Shown here: in pieces, positions 1 through 6,507 of the stretch
Numbering within the stretch: the stretch's first letter is position 1
Layout: every line of letters begins with the position of its first letter
Origin: an uncultured Spirochaetaceae bacterium
GTDB lineage: Bacteria > Spirochaetota > Spirochaetia > Treponematales > Treponemataceae
NCBI GenBank assembly: GCA_937875245.1
Contig: CALNCH010000025.1
Span: 1-8,402, forward strand
Reading direction: 5' to 3'
DNA length: 8,402 nt
Position numbers and translations under genes: made by a program
The notes under the pieces: model-generated
The model's input: the letters and a program-made list of their open reading frames with translations, nothing else
Told to the model about the DNA's origin: nothing
Database searches by the model: none

Positions 1-1
1 G

Positions 2-898
2 AAGATTGCAGATACCGTAACAGTTATTCGAGATGGAAGAACTATTGCAACTTTGCCTCGGTCGGAAATCAGAGAAGACATCATTATCAAGCACATGGTA
101 GGGCGAGAAATAAAAAATATTTATCCAAAACGTGAAAAGATTGAAATCGGAGAAGTGACTTTTGAAGTAAAAGATTGGAAAGTATATGATTACAATGTTT
201 CACGCCAGCTTCTAAAGGGGATAAATCTTAACGTACGTAAGGGTGAAATTCTCGGACTGGCTGGACTTATGGGGGCAGGTCGGACAGAATTTGCTCTAAG
301 TGTTTTTGGTAATCCACGAAAATACAAAGTTGAAGGTACCATTTTGCGAAACGGTAAGGAGAAATCCTATAAACACCCAAAAGAGGCCATTAAAGACGGA
401 ATAGCCTATGTTTCTGAAGATCGAAAGAGGGATGGGCTTATACTTGCTCAGGATGTAAAACAAAATATTTCTATTGCCTCCCTTGAACATTTGGTGAACA
501 AAAAAATCATAGATAAAAACAAAGAAATTGTTATAAGTAAAAAATACTGTAAAGATTTAAGAATTAAAACTCATTCAGTAGATGCTCAGGTTAATAAACT
601 ATCTGGTGGAAATCAACAAAAAGTTTCACTTGCAAAATGGCTTATGGTTAGACCAGATATGTTAATTCTCGATGAACCTACACGAGGTATTGATGTTGGT
701 GCAAAGTACGAAATTTATACACTAATGAATACCTTAGTGGAACAAGGTATGAGTATCATTATGATTTCTTCCGAACTTCCTGAAATTTTAGGTATGAGCG
801 ATCGTATATATGTAGTCTCCGGGGGATTAATTGCCGGTGAAATGAGTGGTGCAGAAGCAACCCAAGAAAAAATAATGGCTCTCGCTACAGATAACTAA
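2..898 (+). CDS. mmsA: Multiple-monosaccharide ABC transporter ATP-binding protein, C-terminal part (5' end outside window)
   Basis: Cytoplasmic ATPase that powers uptake of monosaccharides through the permease encoded next door. The frame is open from the first bases, so only the last 298 codons of a protein normally about 500 residues long are present. They cover the end of the first nucleotide-binding domain (a VIRDGRTIATL-like strand) and the whole second one. In window residues, the second P-loop is GLMGAGRT (88-95), with Arg where Lys is usual; this substitution is normal for the second domain of sugar ATPases. AYVSEDRKRDGL follows at about 135-146, the signature LSGGNQQ at 200-206 and Walker B MLILDEP at 220-226. 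The DWKVY segment, the AGLMGAGRTEFA block and the ISSELPEILGMSDRIYV stretch fit the GguA/MmsA branch better than RbsA. A TTG at 53 is internal, not the start. The stop codon overlaps the ribosome-binding site of the permease gene. MglA or XylG is the alternative name. Confidence 0.93.
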   Translation, partial: KIADTVTVIRDGRTIATLPRSEIREDIIIKHMVGREIKNIYPKREKIEIGEVTFEVKDWKVYDYNVSRQLLKGINLNVRKGEILGLAGLMGAGRTEFALSVFGNPRKYKVEGTILRNGKEKSYKHPKEAIKDGIAYVSEDRKRDGLILAQDVKQNISIASLEHLVNKKIIDKNKEIVISKKYCKDLRIKTHSVDAQVNKLSGGNQQKVSLAKWLMVRPDMLILDEPTRGIDVGAKYEIYTLMNTLVEQGMSIIMISSELPEILGMSDRIYVVSGGLIAGEMSGAEATQEKIMALATDN

Positions 899-910
899 GG
901 AGAATAAAAA

Positions 911-2074
911 ATGAACTTTAGAATTTTAAAACAGAATGCAACACAATACGGTATGTTCGTTGCCCTCATGGCAGTAATGATTTTTTTTACCATAACAACG
1001 GGTGGAATCTTTATGACTCCCCGAAATTTAAGCAATCTTTTTGATCAAACAGGTTATGTTGCTGTTTTAGCAATAGGAATGACCTTAATTTTAATTATTA
1101 GACAAATCGACCTTTCTGTTGGTTTTGCAGCCGGATTTATTGGAGCAATTGCGGCCTTAGTAATGAGAAACTTTCCTGGAATTCCTGTTATCTTTATAGT
1201 AATTGGAGCAATGCTTATTGGTCTTTGCATTGGTTTTTATCAAGGTACACTTGTTTCAAAGTTTGGAGTTCCCGCCTTCGTAGTAACCCTTGCTGGAATG
1301 TTCATTTTCCGGGGAGCACTGCTTCGAGTTACAGAAGGAACCGGTACTATTATTGTAAAAAAAGAGGTTTTTAATGCACTTGGTAATGGCTTTATCCCAG
1401 ATATTTTCGGTGAAGGTGGTATCCATGTTTTAACAGTGGTACTTGGTTTATTACTTATTGTATATCTGCTTGTTTCTGCAGTATTAAATAGAAAGAAAAG
1501 AGCAAAATATCAACTGCAGGATCTTCCTCTTGATATGTTTATCTACAAATTAATCTTTATTTCGGCTTTAATTTTATTCTTTTCTTGGAAAATTGCAAAT
1601 TATAATGGTCTGTCATGGACGGTAGTAATAGTAATTGCAGTTCTTGGAGTGTACCATTTTTTTACAAACAATACTGTTCTTGGTCGTCATATTTATGCAG
1701 TTGGTGGAAATCCAGAAGCTGCAGAACTTTCAGGTATAAGTGTCCAAAAAATAACCACCCTTGTATTCTGTTCTATGGGAACACTTGCAGGTCTTGCAGG
1801 TATATTGTTCACTGCTCGTCTTCAGTCTGCTACAACAACAGCCGGTAACGCCTTTGAAATGGATGCTATTGCATCATGTTATGTCGGTGGTGTTTCAGCA
1901 TCCGGTGGTGTTGGTCGTGTAACAGGAACCATTATTGGTGCATTGGTAATGTCTGCATTATCCAATGGAATGAACTTGATGAACATTGGTATCTCATATC
2001 AGTATATGGTACGAGGCACTGTTCTTATTTTAGCGGTATTATTTGACGTTCGTGCAAGACGTATGAAAGTTTAA
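911..2074 (+). CDS. mmsB: Multiple-monosaccharide ABC transporter permease (BPD_transp_2 family, GguB/MmsB type)
   Basis: Inner-membrane channel subunit of the sugar importer, 387 residues and very hydrophobic, with about ten membrane segments. Family marks are QIDLSVG (65-71), the cytoplasmic coupling stretch GRHIYAVGGNPEAAELSGI (258-276), and the glycine-rich block ASCYVGGVSASGGVGRV (321-337), which is typical of ribose/xylose/galactose permeases. A charged cytoplasmic insertion (about 193-206, NRKKRAKYQLQDLP) followed by an extra membrane segment makes it longer than RbsC (about 320 residues) and matches the GguB/MmsB/XylH branch. The start is an ATG eight bases after an AAGGAG at 897-902 that overlaps the ATPase stop, so the two genes are translationally coupled. 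It is the last gene of its operon, closed by two hairpins. The substrate-binding protein is presumably upstream, outside the window. The substrate cannot be read from this sequence; xylose, galactose, arabinose or glucose are all possible. Confidence 0.92.
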   Translation: MNFRILKQNATQYGMFVALMAVMIFFTITTGGIFMTPRNLSNLFDQTGYVAVLAIGMTLILIIRQIDLSVGFAAGFIGAIAALVMRNFPGIPVIFIVIGAMLIGLCIGFYQGTLVSKFGVPAFVVTLAGMFIFRGALLRVTEGTGTIIVKKEVFNALGNGFIPDIFGEGGIHVLTVVLGLLLIVYLLVSAVLNRKKRAKYQLQDLPLDMFIYKLIFISALILFFSWKIANYNGLSWTVVIVIAVLGVYHFFTNNTVLGRHIYAVGGNPEAAELSGISVQKITTLVFCSMGTLAGLAGILFTARLQSATTTAGNAFEMDAIASCYVGGVSASGGVGRVTGTIIGALVMSALSNGMNLMNIGISYQYMVRGTVLILAVLFDVRARRMKV

Positions 2075-2087
2075 ATTTTCTCCTAAA

Positions 2088-2108
2088 TGGGGAGTATTGT
2101 ATTCCCCA
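2088..2108 (+). terminator. First hairpin after the sugar operon (possible terminator or 3'-end stabiliser)
   Basis: A nine-base-pair stem, TGGGGAGTA (2088-2096) against TATTCCCCA (2100-2108), closed by a three-base loop, with one G-T wobble. It begins 13 bases after the permease stop. The bases after it (ACATTGTTTTCTTTCG) are only partly T-rich, so it may be a weak terminator or an RNA end-protecting hairpin acting with the stronger one that follows. Confidence 0.5.
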
Positions 2109-2129
2109 ACATTGTTTTCTTTCGTTTTA

Positions 2130-2170
2130 CGGAGGTATCAAGGTCTTTTGGTACCTCCGGTTTTTATTTT
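2130..2170 (+). terminator. Strong rho-independent terminator of the sugar transporter operon
   Basis: Twelve-base-pair stem, CGGAGGTATCAA (2130-2141) against TTGGTACCTCCG (2148-2159), with one T-G wobble and the six-base loop GGTCTT. It is followed at 2161-2170 by TTTTTATTTT. This is a textbook intrinsic terminator and separates the sugar operon from the riboswitch-controlled operon that starts about 30 bases later. Confidence 0.92.
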
Positions 2171-2194
2171 AAATAAGATGAAAAAGATAAAACA

Positions 2195-2223
2195 TTGACA
2201 AAATATATAGTGGATGATAAAGT
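2195..2223 (+). promoter_or_regulatory. Predicted sigma-70-type promoter for the riboswitch-led operon
   Basis: The -35 box is TTGACA (2195-2200), an exact consensus match. Seventeen bases later TAAAGT (2218-2223) matches four of six -10 positions; GATAAA (2216-2221) at 15-base spacing is the alternative. A start about seven bases downstream falls near 2230, the first base of the aptamer's closing helix P1. This agreement supports the call. I see no repressor operator, so regulation appears to act through the RNA leader. Confidence 0.7.
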
Positions 2224-2229
2224 TACATT

Positions 2230-2328
2230 ATTACAAGGGAGTAGTTAGTGTGCTGTTATTTTGCACACCGGTATGTCAACATGATGGTTTAGATACCTGG
2301 TATACCGTTAAAAAACGAGACTTGTGAT
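2230..2328 (+). promoter_or_regulatory. yybP-ykoY (manganese) riboswitch aptamer
   Basis: This RNA leader matches the layout of the Mn2+-sensing yybP-ykoY class, recognised here from memory of its consensus and not by a model search. P1 pairs ATTACAAG (2230-2237) with CTTGTGAT (2321-2328), eight pairs with one wobble. Directly inside lie the conserved GGAGTAG (2238-2244) and CGAGAC (2316-2321). The usual C-G pair joining these segments (GUAGC with GCGAG) appears as T2245/A2315, a compensatory change. One arm is the hairpin GTGTGC/GCACAC (2248-2253 with 2263-2268). The second is CGGTAT/ATACCG (2269-2274 with 2302-2307), and it carries the conserved TCAACA (2276-2281). Family members bind Mn2+ and usually control Mn2+ exporters (MntP, TerC/Alx, P-type ATPases). 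Here the downstream genes encode an ABC envelope-sorting system instead. Confidence 0.85.
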
Positions 2329-2387
2329 TGAGTAAACCCTTAAGGTTGTCAGTCGCTGTGTCTCGATGAAGAAAAATCAGATGCAGC
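2316..2387 (+). promoter_or_regulatory. Riboswitch expression platform: anti-antiterminator and antiterminator helices
   Basis: Two mutually exclusive pairings link the aptamer to the terminator. (a) A long hairpin at 2316-2365 pairs CGAGAC (2316-2321) with GTCTCG (2360-2365), then GTGATTGA (2324-2331) with TCAGTCGC (2349-2356), then AACC (2335-2338) with GGTT (2344-2347). It consumes the 3' strand of aptamer P1. (b) GCTGTGTCTCGAT (2355-2367) pairs with ATCAGATGCAGC (2376-2387), twelve pairs with two wobbles and one bulged C, and it consumes the 5' arm of the terminator. If the ligand holds the aptamer closed, (a) cannot form, (b) can, and the terminator is blocked. That predicts an ON switch. 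The pairings were found by eye; energies were not computed. Confidence 0.75.
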
Positions 2388-2406
2388 ATGTATCTGATTT
2401 TTTTTT
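2372..2406 (+). terminator. Riboswitch-controlled intrinsic terminator
   Basis: The 5' arm is AAAAATCAGATGC (2372-2384), the loop AGCAT (2385-2389), and the 3' arm GTATCTGATTTTT (2390-2402). This gives thirteen pairs with one wobble, merging into a run of nine Ts (2398-2406). It lies 40 bases before the first start codon of the operon. It is therefore an attenuator and does not end an upstream gene. Its 5' arm is shared with the antiterminator described for the expression platform. Confidence 0.9.
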
Positions 2407-2446
2407 GCTATTTTGATTTTTCTGTAAAAAGCGAAGGAGCTTATTT

Positions 2447-3184
2447 ATGAGTACCCCAATTGTAAGTGTGCAAAATGTGTATAAAATCTACCCTGCCAAT
2501 TCACTGAAAAAAAAGAGAAACAAATTTCGTGAAGCCGAAATTATGGAAAATGAACTAGATGTTCATGCACTTGACGGGATATCGTGTAATTTTGAAAAAG
2601 GAGAGTTTACTGCAATAGCCGGCCCTTCTGGAAGTGGAAAAACTACTCTTTTAAACTTAATAGGCTGTCTTGATTCAATTTCCAAGGGACATATTTATAT
2701 TGATGACTCTGATATTGCTACTATGGATTTAAAAGAAAAAACAATAATTAGACGAGATAAAATAGGTTTTATTTTTCAAAGCTATAATCTTTTTCCTGTG
2801 TTAACTGCTCAAGAAAATGTGGAAATGGCACTTCAACTTTCAGGTAGATATTCTAAAGAAGAAATACGTAGTAAGTCTTATGACATACTTAAAGAAGTAG
2901 ACCTTGATGGTAAACAAGACAGATTGCCTTCTCAACTTTCAGGTGGTCAACAACAGCGAATTTCAATTGCCCGTGCTCTTGTAAAAGAACCTGCTGTAAT
3001 ACTTGCGGATGAACCTACTGCAAACCTTGATTCCAAGAATAGCCAAATGATTTTGGAATTAATGTCAGAGTTAAATGAAAAGCACAATATTACTTGCCTT
3101 TTTTCCACCCACGACCAGTTGGTAATGAAAACGGTACGGCGTATTATTTCCCTTCGGGATGGAAAAATCGAAAATCAAGGATGA
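2447..3184 (+). CDS. LolD/MacB-type ABC transporter ATP-binding protein
   Basis: Cytoplasmic ATPase of 245 residues expected to drive the two FtsX-type permeases encoded next. Motifs are complete: Walker A GPSGSGKT (59-66), Q-loop FQSYN (110-114), signature LSGGQQQ (164-170), Walker B VILADEP (184-190), D-loop NLD (193-195) and H-loop His222. LFPVLTAQENVEM after the Q-loop and the length fit the LolD/MacB/FtsE (MJ0796-like) group. One oddity is a charged stretch of roughly 20 extra residues at about 19-38 (rich in Lys, Arg and Glu), between the VYKIY strand and VHALDGIS; in typical LolD these lie only a few residues apart. AAGGAG at 2434-2439 sits seven bases before the ATG. It is the first gene of the operon, and its transcription depends on the leader riboswitch. 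Whether it serves lipoprotein release, lipid transport or macrolide/peptide-type export cannot be told from the ATPase alone. Confidence 0.92.
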   Translation: MSTPIVSVQNVYKIYPANSLKKKRNKFREAEIMENELDVHALDGISCNFEKGEFTAIAGPSGSGKTTLLNLIGCLDSISKGHIYIDDSDIATMDLKEKTIIRRDKIGFIFQSYNLFPVLTAQENVEMALQLSGRYSKEEIRSKSYDILKEVDLDGKQDRLPSQLSGGQQQRISIARALVKEPAVILADEPTANLDSKNSQMILELMSELNEKHNITCLFSTHDQLVMKTVRRIISLRDGKIENQG

Positions 3185-3194
3185 GAGGTTCGTT

Positions 3195-4454
3195 ATGATA
3201 ATAAAAATGGCATGGAAAAATATATTCCGGTATAAAAGACGCACTCTTATTACTGCAAGTGCTATAGCTTTCGGTGTGTTTTTTACCATTTTGATGGATG
3301 CTCTTTTATTTGGAATGGATAATGAAAGTCTTCAAAATCTTCTTGATTATGAAACTGGGGGTGCAAAAATATTTGCCAAAGGATATTTTGAAGAAAGAGA
3401 AAAGTACCCTGTTAATTATCTAATAAGTGCAGAAGAAAAACAACAAATATTTTCAGAGCTAGATAAACAAAAGAAGAAATATACGCCCCAGGTATTTGCC
3501 TCTTCTGAAATTTACTTTAATGAAGATTATTTTCCTGCAAGTGGGAGCATCAGTTCTGTATTGATAGGAGTTGATATTGAAAAATCCAAGGATGTTTTTT
3601 TAACTTCTACAAAAATAGAACAGGGACGTTGGTTTACAGAAGAAGATAAATCTTTTGGTGGAGTAATAATTGGAAGCTGGATAGCTCAAGATATGAATGC
3701 TGAACCAGGATACTACCTTACTGTCCAATGCAAAGGGAAGGGTGGTTTTACCCAAACAATGGATGTACCTATTATTGGAATAATTCAAACTCCAGATATA
3801 AATGTGAATATGAATCATGTGTATATGGATATTGATTTTCTTGATCAGATGCTTGAAATGGAAGGTGATGTAACAGCAATTAGTATTGATTTGGGAAGCC
3901 AATCAACAGTAGATAAAAACTTTACAAAGCTTTCTCAATCCTTACTTCTGCCTGAAAATACAGAGCTCTATTCTTGGTCTCAAATAGAAAGGGACTTGAT
4001 AAGCATTCAGGCTTTGTACTCCAATCTTACATCAGTACTAATGTTTTTTATGTTTATAGTTGCAGCAGTTGGAATAAGCAATACCATGCTCATGAGTGTT
4101 CTTGAACGTAGAAATGAGATCGCTATGCTGAAAGCAATGGGATATACACACTTTTATATTTTACGTCTTTTTATGTACGAAGGTATCTCTATAGGTATCG
4201 TAGGGTGTATTCTTGGTATGATTATTGCTTTTATAGCAAATATTCCTCTGTCAGTTTACGGTTTGGATTTTACAAACATGCTTGGGGAAGTTGATATTGG
4301 TTATCGTATTTCAGGAATTATGAAATCTGGATGGAATTTATCAGGTTTTATAAGTATTTCTCTTGGCTCACTCCTTGTTTGTGCCATTGCTTCATACATT
4401 CCCGCAGTATCCACCGTAAAAGAGGAAACTGCAGAAATATTTAGGAAGGTATAA
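3195..4454 (+). CDS. FtsX/LolE-type ABC transporter permease, first of pair
   Basis: Inner-membrane subunit of 419 residues with the MacB/LolCE topology. TM1 (about 17-39) is followed by a large extracytoplasmic domain (about 40-276, MacB-PCD-like position), then TM2 (277-300), TM3 (331-353) and TM4 (384-404). The FtsX-family cytoplasmic motif ERRNEIAMLKAMG is at 304-316. I chose the ATG at 3195: it is preceded by AGAGG (3184-3188) at six bases' spacing and gives MIIKMAWKNIFRYKRR, the usual short positively charged N-terminus. An upstream in-frame ATG at 3159 would overlap the ATPase gene and add 12 charged residues unlike the family. It begins ten bases after the ATPase stop. Transporters of this class do not move ions through a channel; they transmit ATP-driven motion to the periplasmic domain. 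The expected partners are the ATPase and the second permease as a LolCDE-like heteromer. Confidence 0.9.
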   Translation: MIIKMAWKNIFRYKRRTLITASAIAFGVFFTILMDALLFGMDNESLQNLLDYETGGAKIFAKGYFEEREKYPVNYLISAEEKQQIFSELDKQKKKYTPQVFASSEIYFNEDYFPASGSISSVLIGVDIEKSKDVFLTSTKIEQGRWFTEEDKSFGGVIIGSWIAQDMNAEPGYYLTVQCKGKGGFTQTMDVPIIGIIQTPDINVNMNHVYMDIDFLDQMLEMEGDVTAISIDLGSQSTVDKNFTKLSQSLLLPENTELYSWSQIERDLISIQALYSNLTSVLMFFMFIVAAVGISNTMLMSVLERRNEIAMLKAMGYTHFYILRLFMYEGISIGIVGCILGMIIAFIANIPLSVYGLDFTNMLGEVDIGYRISGIMKSGWNLSGFISISLGSLLVCAIASYIPAVSTVKEETAEIFRKV

Positions 4455-4456
4455 TA

Positions 4457-5716
4457 ATGAAAACATTTAGCTTACTTTGCAATATGGCATGGAAAAATAT
4501 TAAACGAAATAAGCGACGTACTGTTTTATCTGGGGGAGCTCTTTTTTTAGTTTCCTTTGTTATCTGTTTTTGGATGGCAATGGAATATGGCTCCATGGAT
4601 GATATGAAGTTCAACATTGTTCATCATCAGTTTGGAACTATACGAGTAAGAAATCCTGAGTATACAAAAAATGAGCGAATAAATCCTTTGTCACTTAATA
4701 TTGAAGATACTTCTTCTGTTATTGAGCAACTATTACAGGTAGAAGGAGTTACTCAGGTAGAACCAGTTATATCTAGTGGTATTGCCGTATATAAAGATGG
4801 AGAAACAACTATTAGTCCTGTATTAGGTATAAATCTACAAACCCATTACCTTCTTAGGGATAAAGATAACCAGCTAGTGGCAGGAAATTTTGAAGACCTT
4901 TATTTAAACCCTAAAAAAGTAATTGTTACCGATCGTTTTGCTAAAAATAAGGGACTTGATGCTGGGGATAAATTTACCTTTATGGTTCGTACTGCAAATA
5001 ACGGGACAAATGCTTCAACAGTAACAATTGGAGCGATTGTTCATTTGTCTAATGGTGACTATTCAGGGGACTATATTTTTATGGATTTTCTTGAATTATC
5101 TCGAATTCTTCGGATGAATGGAAATGCTTCTGAGCTTCAAGTTTTTACAGAAGATTGGGAAAACAATAGCTTAACAGAGGCTGTTTTATCTCGATTACAG
5201 GCAAATGATGATTTAAAAGGTTTAGAAATGACTCCGTGGCTTAAGGGTACTGCCTTTGCTAGCATGATTCAATTTGCAGATTTAATATATTTTGTCTGTG
5301 CCCTTATCTTCTTTATGCTTGCTTCCACTGTTATTTTTAACAGTACAATGATGAGTGTAATGGAAAGAAAAAAGGAAATAGGCTCTCTTTTATCTCTTGG
5401 TATGACTCCACGTTCCGTGCAGTTACTATTTTTGCTAGAAACGATTTTTGTTTCTGCTATCGCGGCTATATTAGGAACTTTGCTGGGAGCTTTAGTTGTA
5501 AATATAACAGGAACACATGGTATAAACTTGGCTAACTCTGCTTATGAAGTAATGGAAGGATTCAGCTTAAAAATGATGTTGTATCCACATTTGAGTTTAG
5601 GAAAGTACTTTGAGTTTGGTTTTACTGGTTTTGCGGTAGCAGTTATAGCATGCATCATTCCTTCAAGAATGGCATTGAAAGTAGAACCATCAGAAGCTTT
5701 GAGAAATGAAAATTAG
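4457..5716 (+). CDS. FtsX/LolE-type ABC transporter permease, second of pair
   Basis: Second inner-membrane subunit, also 419 residues and paralogous to the preceding one. It has TM1 at about 24-44, an extracytoplasmic domain at 45-271, and TM2-TM4 at about 272-297, 328-350 and 385-402. The FtsX motif ERKKEIGSLLSLGMTPRSV is at 303-321, and IPSRMALKVEPSEALR near the C-terminus is typical of the family. The N-termini of both permeases carry MAWKNI and share 17 identical bases, while the extracytoplasmic domains have diverged. This is the pattern of a LolC/LolE-like heterodimer. The ATG follows AGGAAGG (4443-4449) at seven bases and lies two bases after the previous stop, so translation is probably coupled. 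A His-His pair (56-57) lies early in the extracytoplasmic domain, but no recognisable metal site is visible. Substrate unknown. Confidence 0.9.
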   Translation: MKTFSLLCNMAWKNIKRNKRRTVLSGGALFLVSFVICFWMAMEYGSMDDMKFNIVHHQFGTIRVRNPEYTKNERINPLSLNIEDTSSVIEQLLQVEGVTQVEPVISSGIAVYKDGETTISPVLGINLQTHYLLRDKDNQLVAGNFEDLYLNPKKVIVTDRFAKNKGLDAGDKFTFMVRTANNGTNASTVTIGAIVHLSNGDYSGDYIFMDFLELSRILRMNGNASELQVFTEDWENNSLTEAVLSRLQANDDLKGLEMTPWLKGTAFASMIQFADLIYFVCALIFFMLASTVIFNSTMMSVMERKKEIGSLLSLGMTPRSVQLLFLLETIFVSAIAAILGTLLGALVVNITGTHGINLANSAYEVMEGFSLKMMLYPHLSLGKYFEFGFTGFAVAVIACIIPSRMALKVEPSEALRNEN

Positions 5717-5720
5717 GAGG
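5715..5720 (+). promoter_or_regulatory. Ribosome-binding site that decides the LolA-like gene start
   Basis: AGGAGG overlaps the TAG stop of the second permease. It lies two bases before a first ATG (5723) but eight before a second in-frame ATG (5729). The second spacing is normal and the first is too short, so translation most likely starts at 5729. Confidence 0.8.
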
Positions 5721-5728
5721 CAATGATA

Positions 5729-6466
5729 ATGAAAAAAATGAGATGGGTAAGTGTTTTTCTTACCTTGAGTGGAATCTTATTTGCTCAGAACGACAATGTA
5801 GAAAATATAATGAAAAAATATAAAGATAACAGAGTTTCTGAAACGGTAAACATGAAAGCTGTTATTACCATTACTGATAAATTTGGATCAACTGTTCAGG
5901 AGTTTGAAACTTGGTCAAGAAAAAACGGTGACACCCTTATCGTTGTTACCGCAGGTCCTGATCAGGGGCAAAAAATACTTCGTTTAGAAAACTCAATATA
6001 TTTATATTTTCCAGAGGCAGAAGAAGTGATGCGATTACAAGGATCGGCTCTAAAAGACAGTGTAATGGGAAGTGACTTTAGTTATGAAGATTTAACAGGG
6101 GAAAATGGAATACTTGCAAACTACACTGGTGAGTTACTAGGAAGTGAAACCATTGATGGAAGAGACTGTTATCACCTCTTGTTAACTGCAAAAACAAAAA
6201 AGCAGTTGTATCAAAAGCAAGAACTGTGGATTGATAAGAATTCATTTGTAGAAGTAAAGTCCATTGTTTACAGTGCAAGTGGAAAACCTCTCAGTGAAAG
6301 TTTGTCTTGGGATTTTAAGAAAATAGGAAAATATACTATAGCAATGCAGGGTAAAATGACCAATTTATTGAAAAAAAATAGTACTACTACTATGGCTATT
6401 CAATCAGTTCAAATGGATATTCCTGTGGCTGAAAGTACCTTTTCACGATCAAATCTTAGTTGGTAA
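5729..6466 (+). CDS. Periplasmic LolA-like outer-membrane lipoprotein-sorting protein
   Basis: Secreted protein of 245 residues. The signal peptide is Lys/Arg-led with a hydrophobic core (about 5-18) and a likely cleavage after Ala19 in LFAQ; there is no lipobox Cys. The mature part fits the LolA-like family (COG2834, 'outer membrane lipoprotein-sorting protein'). The strands KILRLENSIYLYFPEAEEVMRL (82-103, in two parts) and the strongly conserved MGSDFSYEDL (113-122) are the hallmark. A later block ELWIDKNSFVEVKSIVY (about 165-181) is also typical. Such proteins have a half-barrel with a greasy cavity and are thought to carry a lipid or lipoprotein across the periplasm. In many bacteria they are encoded beside RND or LolE-type transporters. 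Here the gene follows the two permeases directly, so it is the obvious periplasmic carrier of the system. The cargo is inferred only; it is not demonstrably the housekeeping LolA. Confidence 0.9.
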   Translation: MKKMRWVSVFLTLSGILFAQNDNVENIMKKYKDNRVSETVNMKAVITITDKFGSTVQEFETWSRKNGDTLIVVTAGPDQGQKILRLENSIYLYFPEAEEVMRLQGSALKDSVMGSDFSYEDLTGENGILANYTGELLGSETIDGRDCYHLLLTAKTKKQLYQKQELWIDKNSFVEVKSIVYSASGKPLSESLSWDFKKIGKYTIAMQGKMTNLLKKNSTTTMAIQSVQMDIPVAESTFSRSNLSW

Positions 6467-6507
6467 AAAAAATCTTGTTGTAGCAGAATTTTCTGTAAGG
6501 AAAAAAA

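Noticed and set aside
53..898. TTG at 53 as the start of the sugar ATPase
   Set aside because: The same frame stays open to the window edge and encodes conserved ATPase sequence (DTVTVIRDGRTI) before 53, so the gene is truncated by the window.
2316..2365. The long leader hairpin as a terminator in its own right
   Set aside because: It is followed by ATGAAGAAAAAT with no T run, so it is better explained as the anti-antiterminator.
3159..3194. Upstream ATG at 3159 as the start of the first permease
   Set aside because: It lies inside the ATPase gene, lacks a ribosome-binding site and adds a charged extension atypical for FtsX-type permeases; 3195 has AGAGG at good spacing.
5723..5728. ATG at 5723 as the start of the LolA-like gene
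   Set aside because: Only two bases separate it from the AGGAGG; the ATG at 5729 has an eight-base spacing.
6482..6497. Palindrome CAGAATTTTCTG before the barrel gene as an operator or attenuator
   Set aside because: Only five pairs around a two-base centre in AT-rich sequence, with no T run; it cannot be told from chance.
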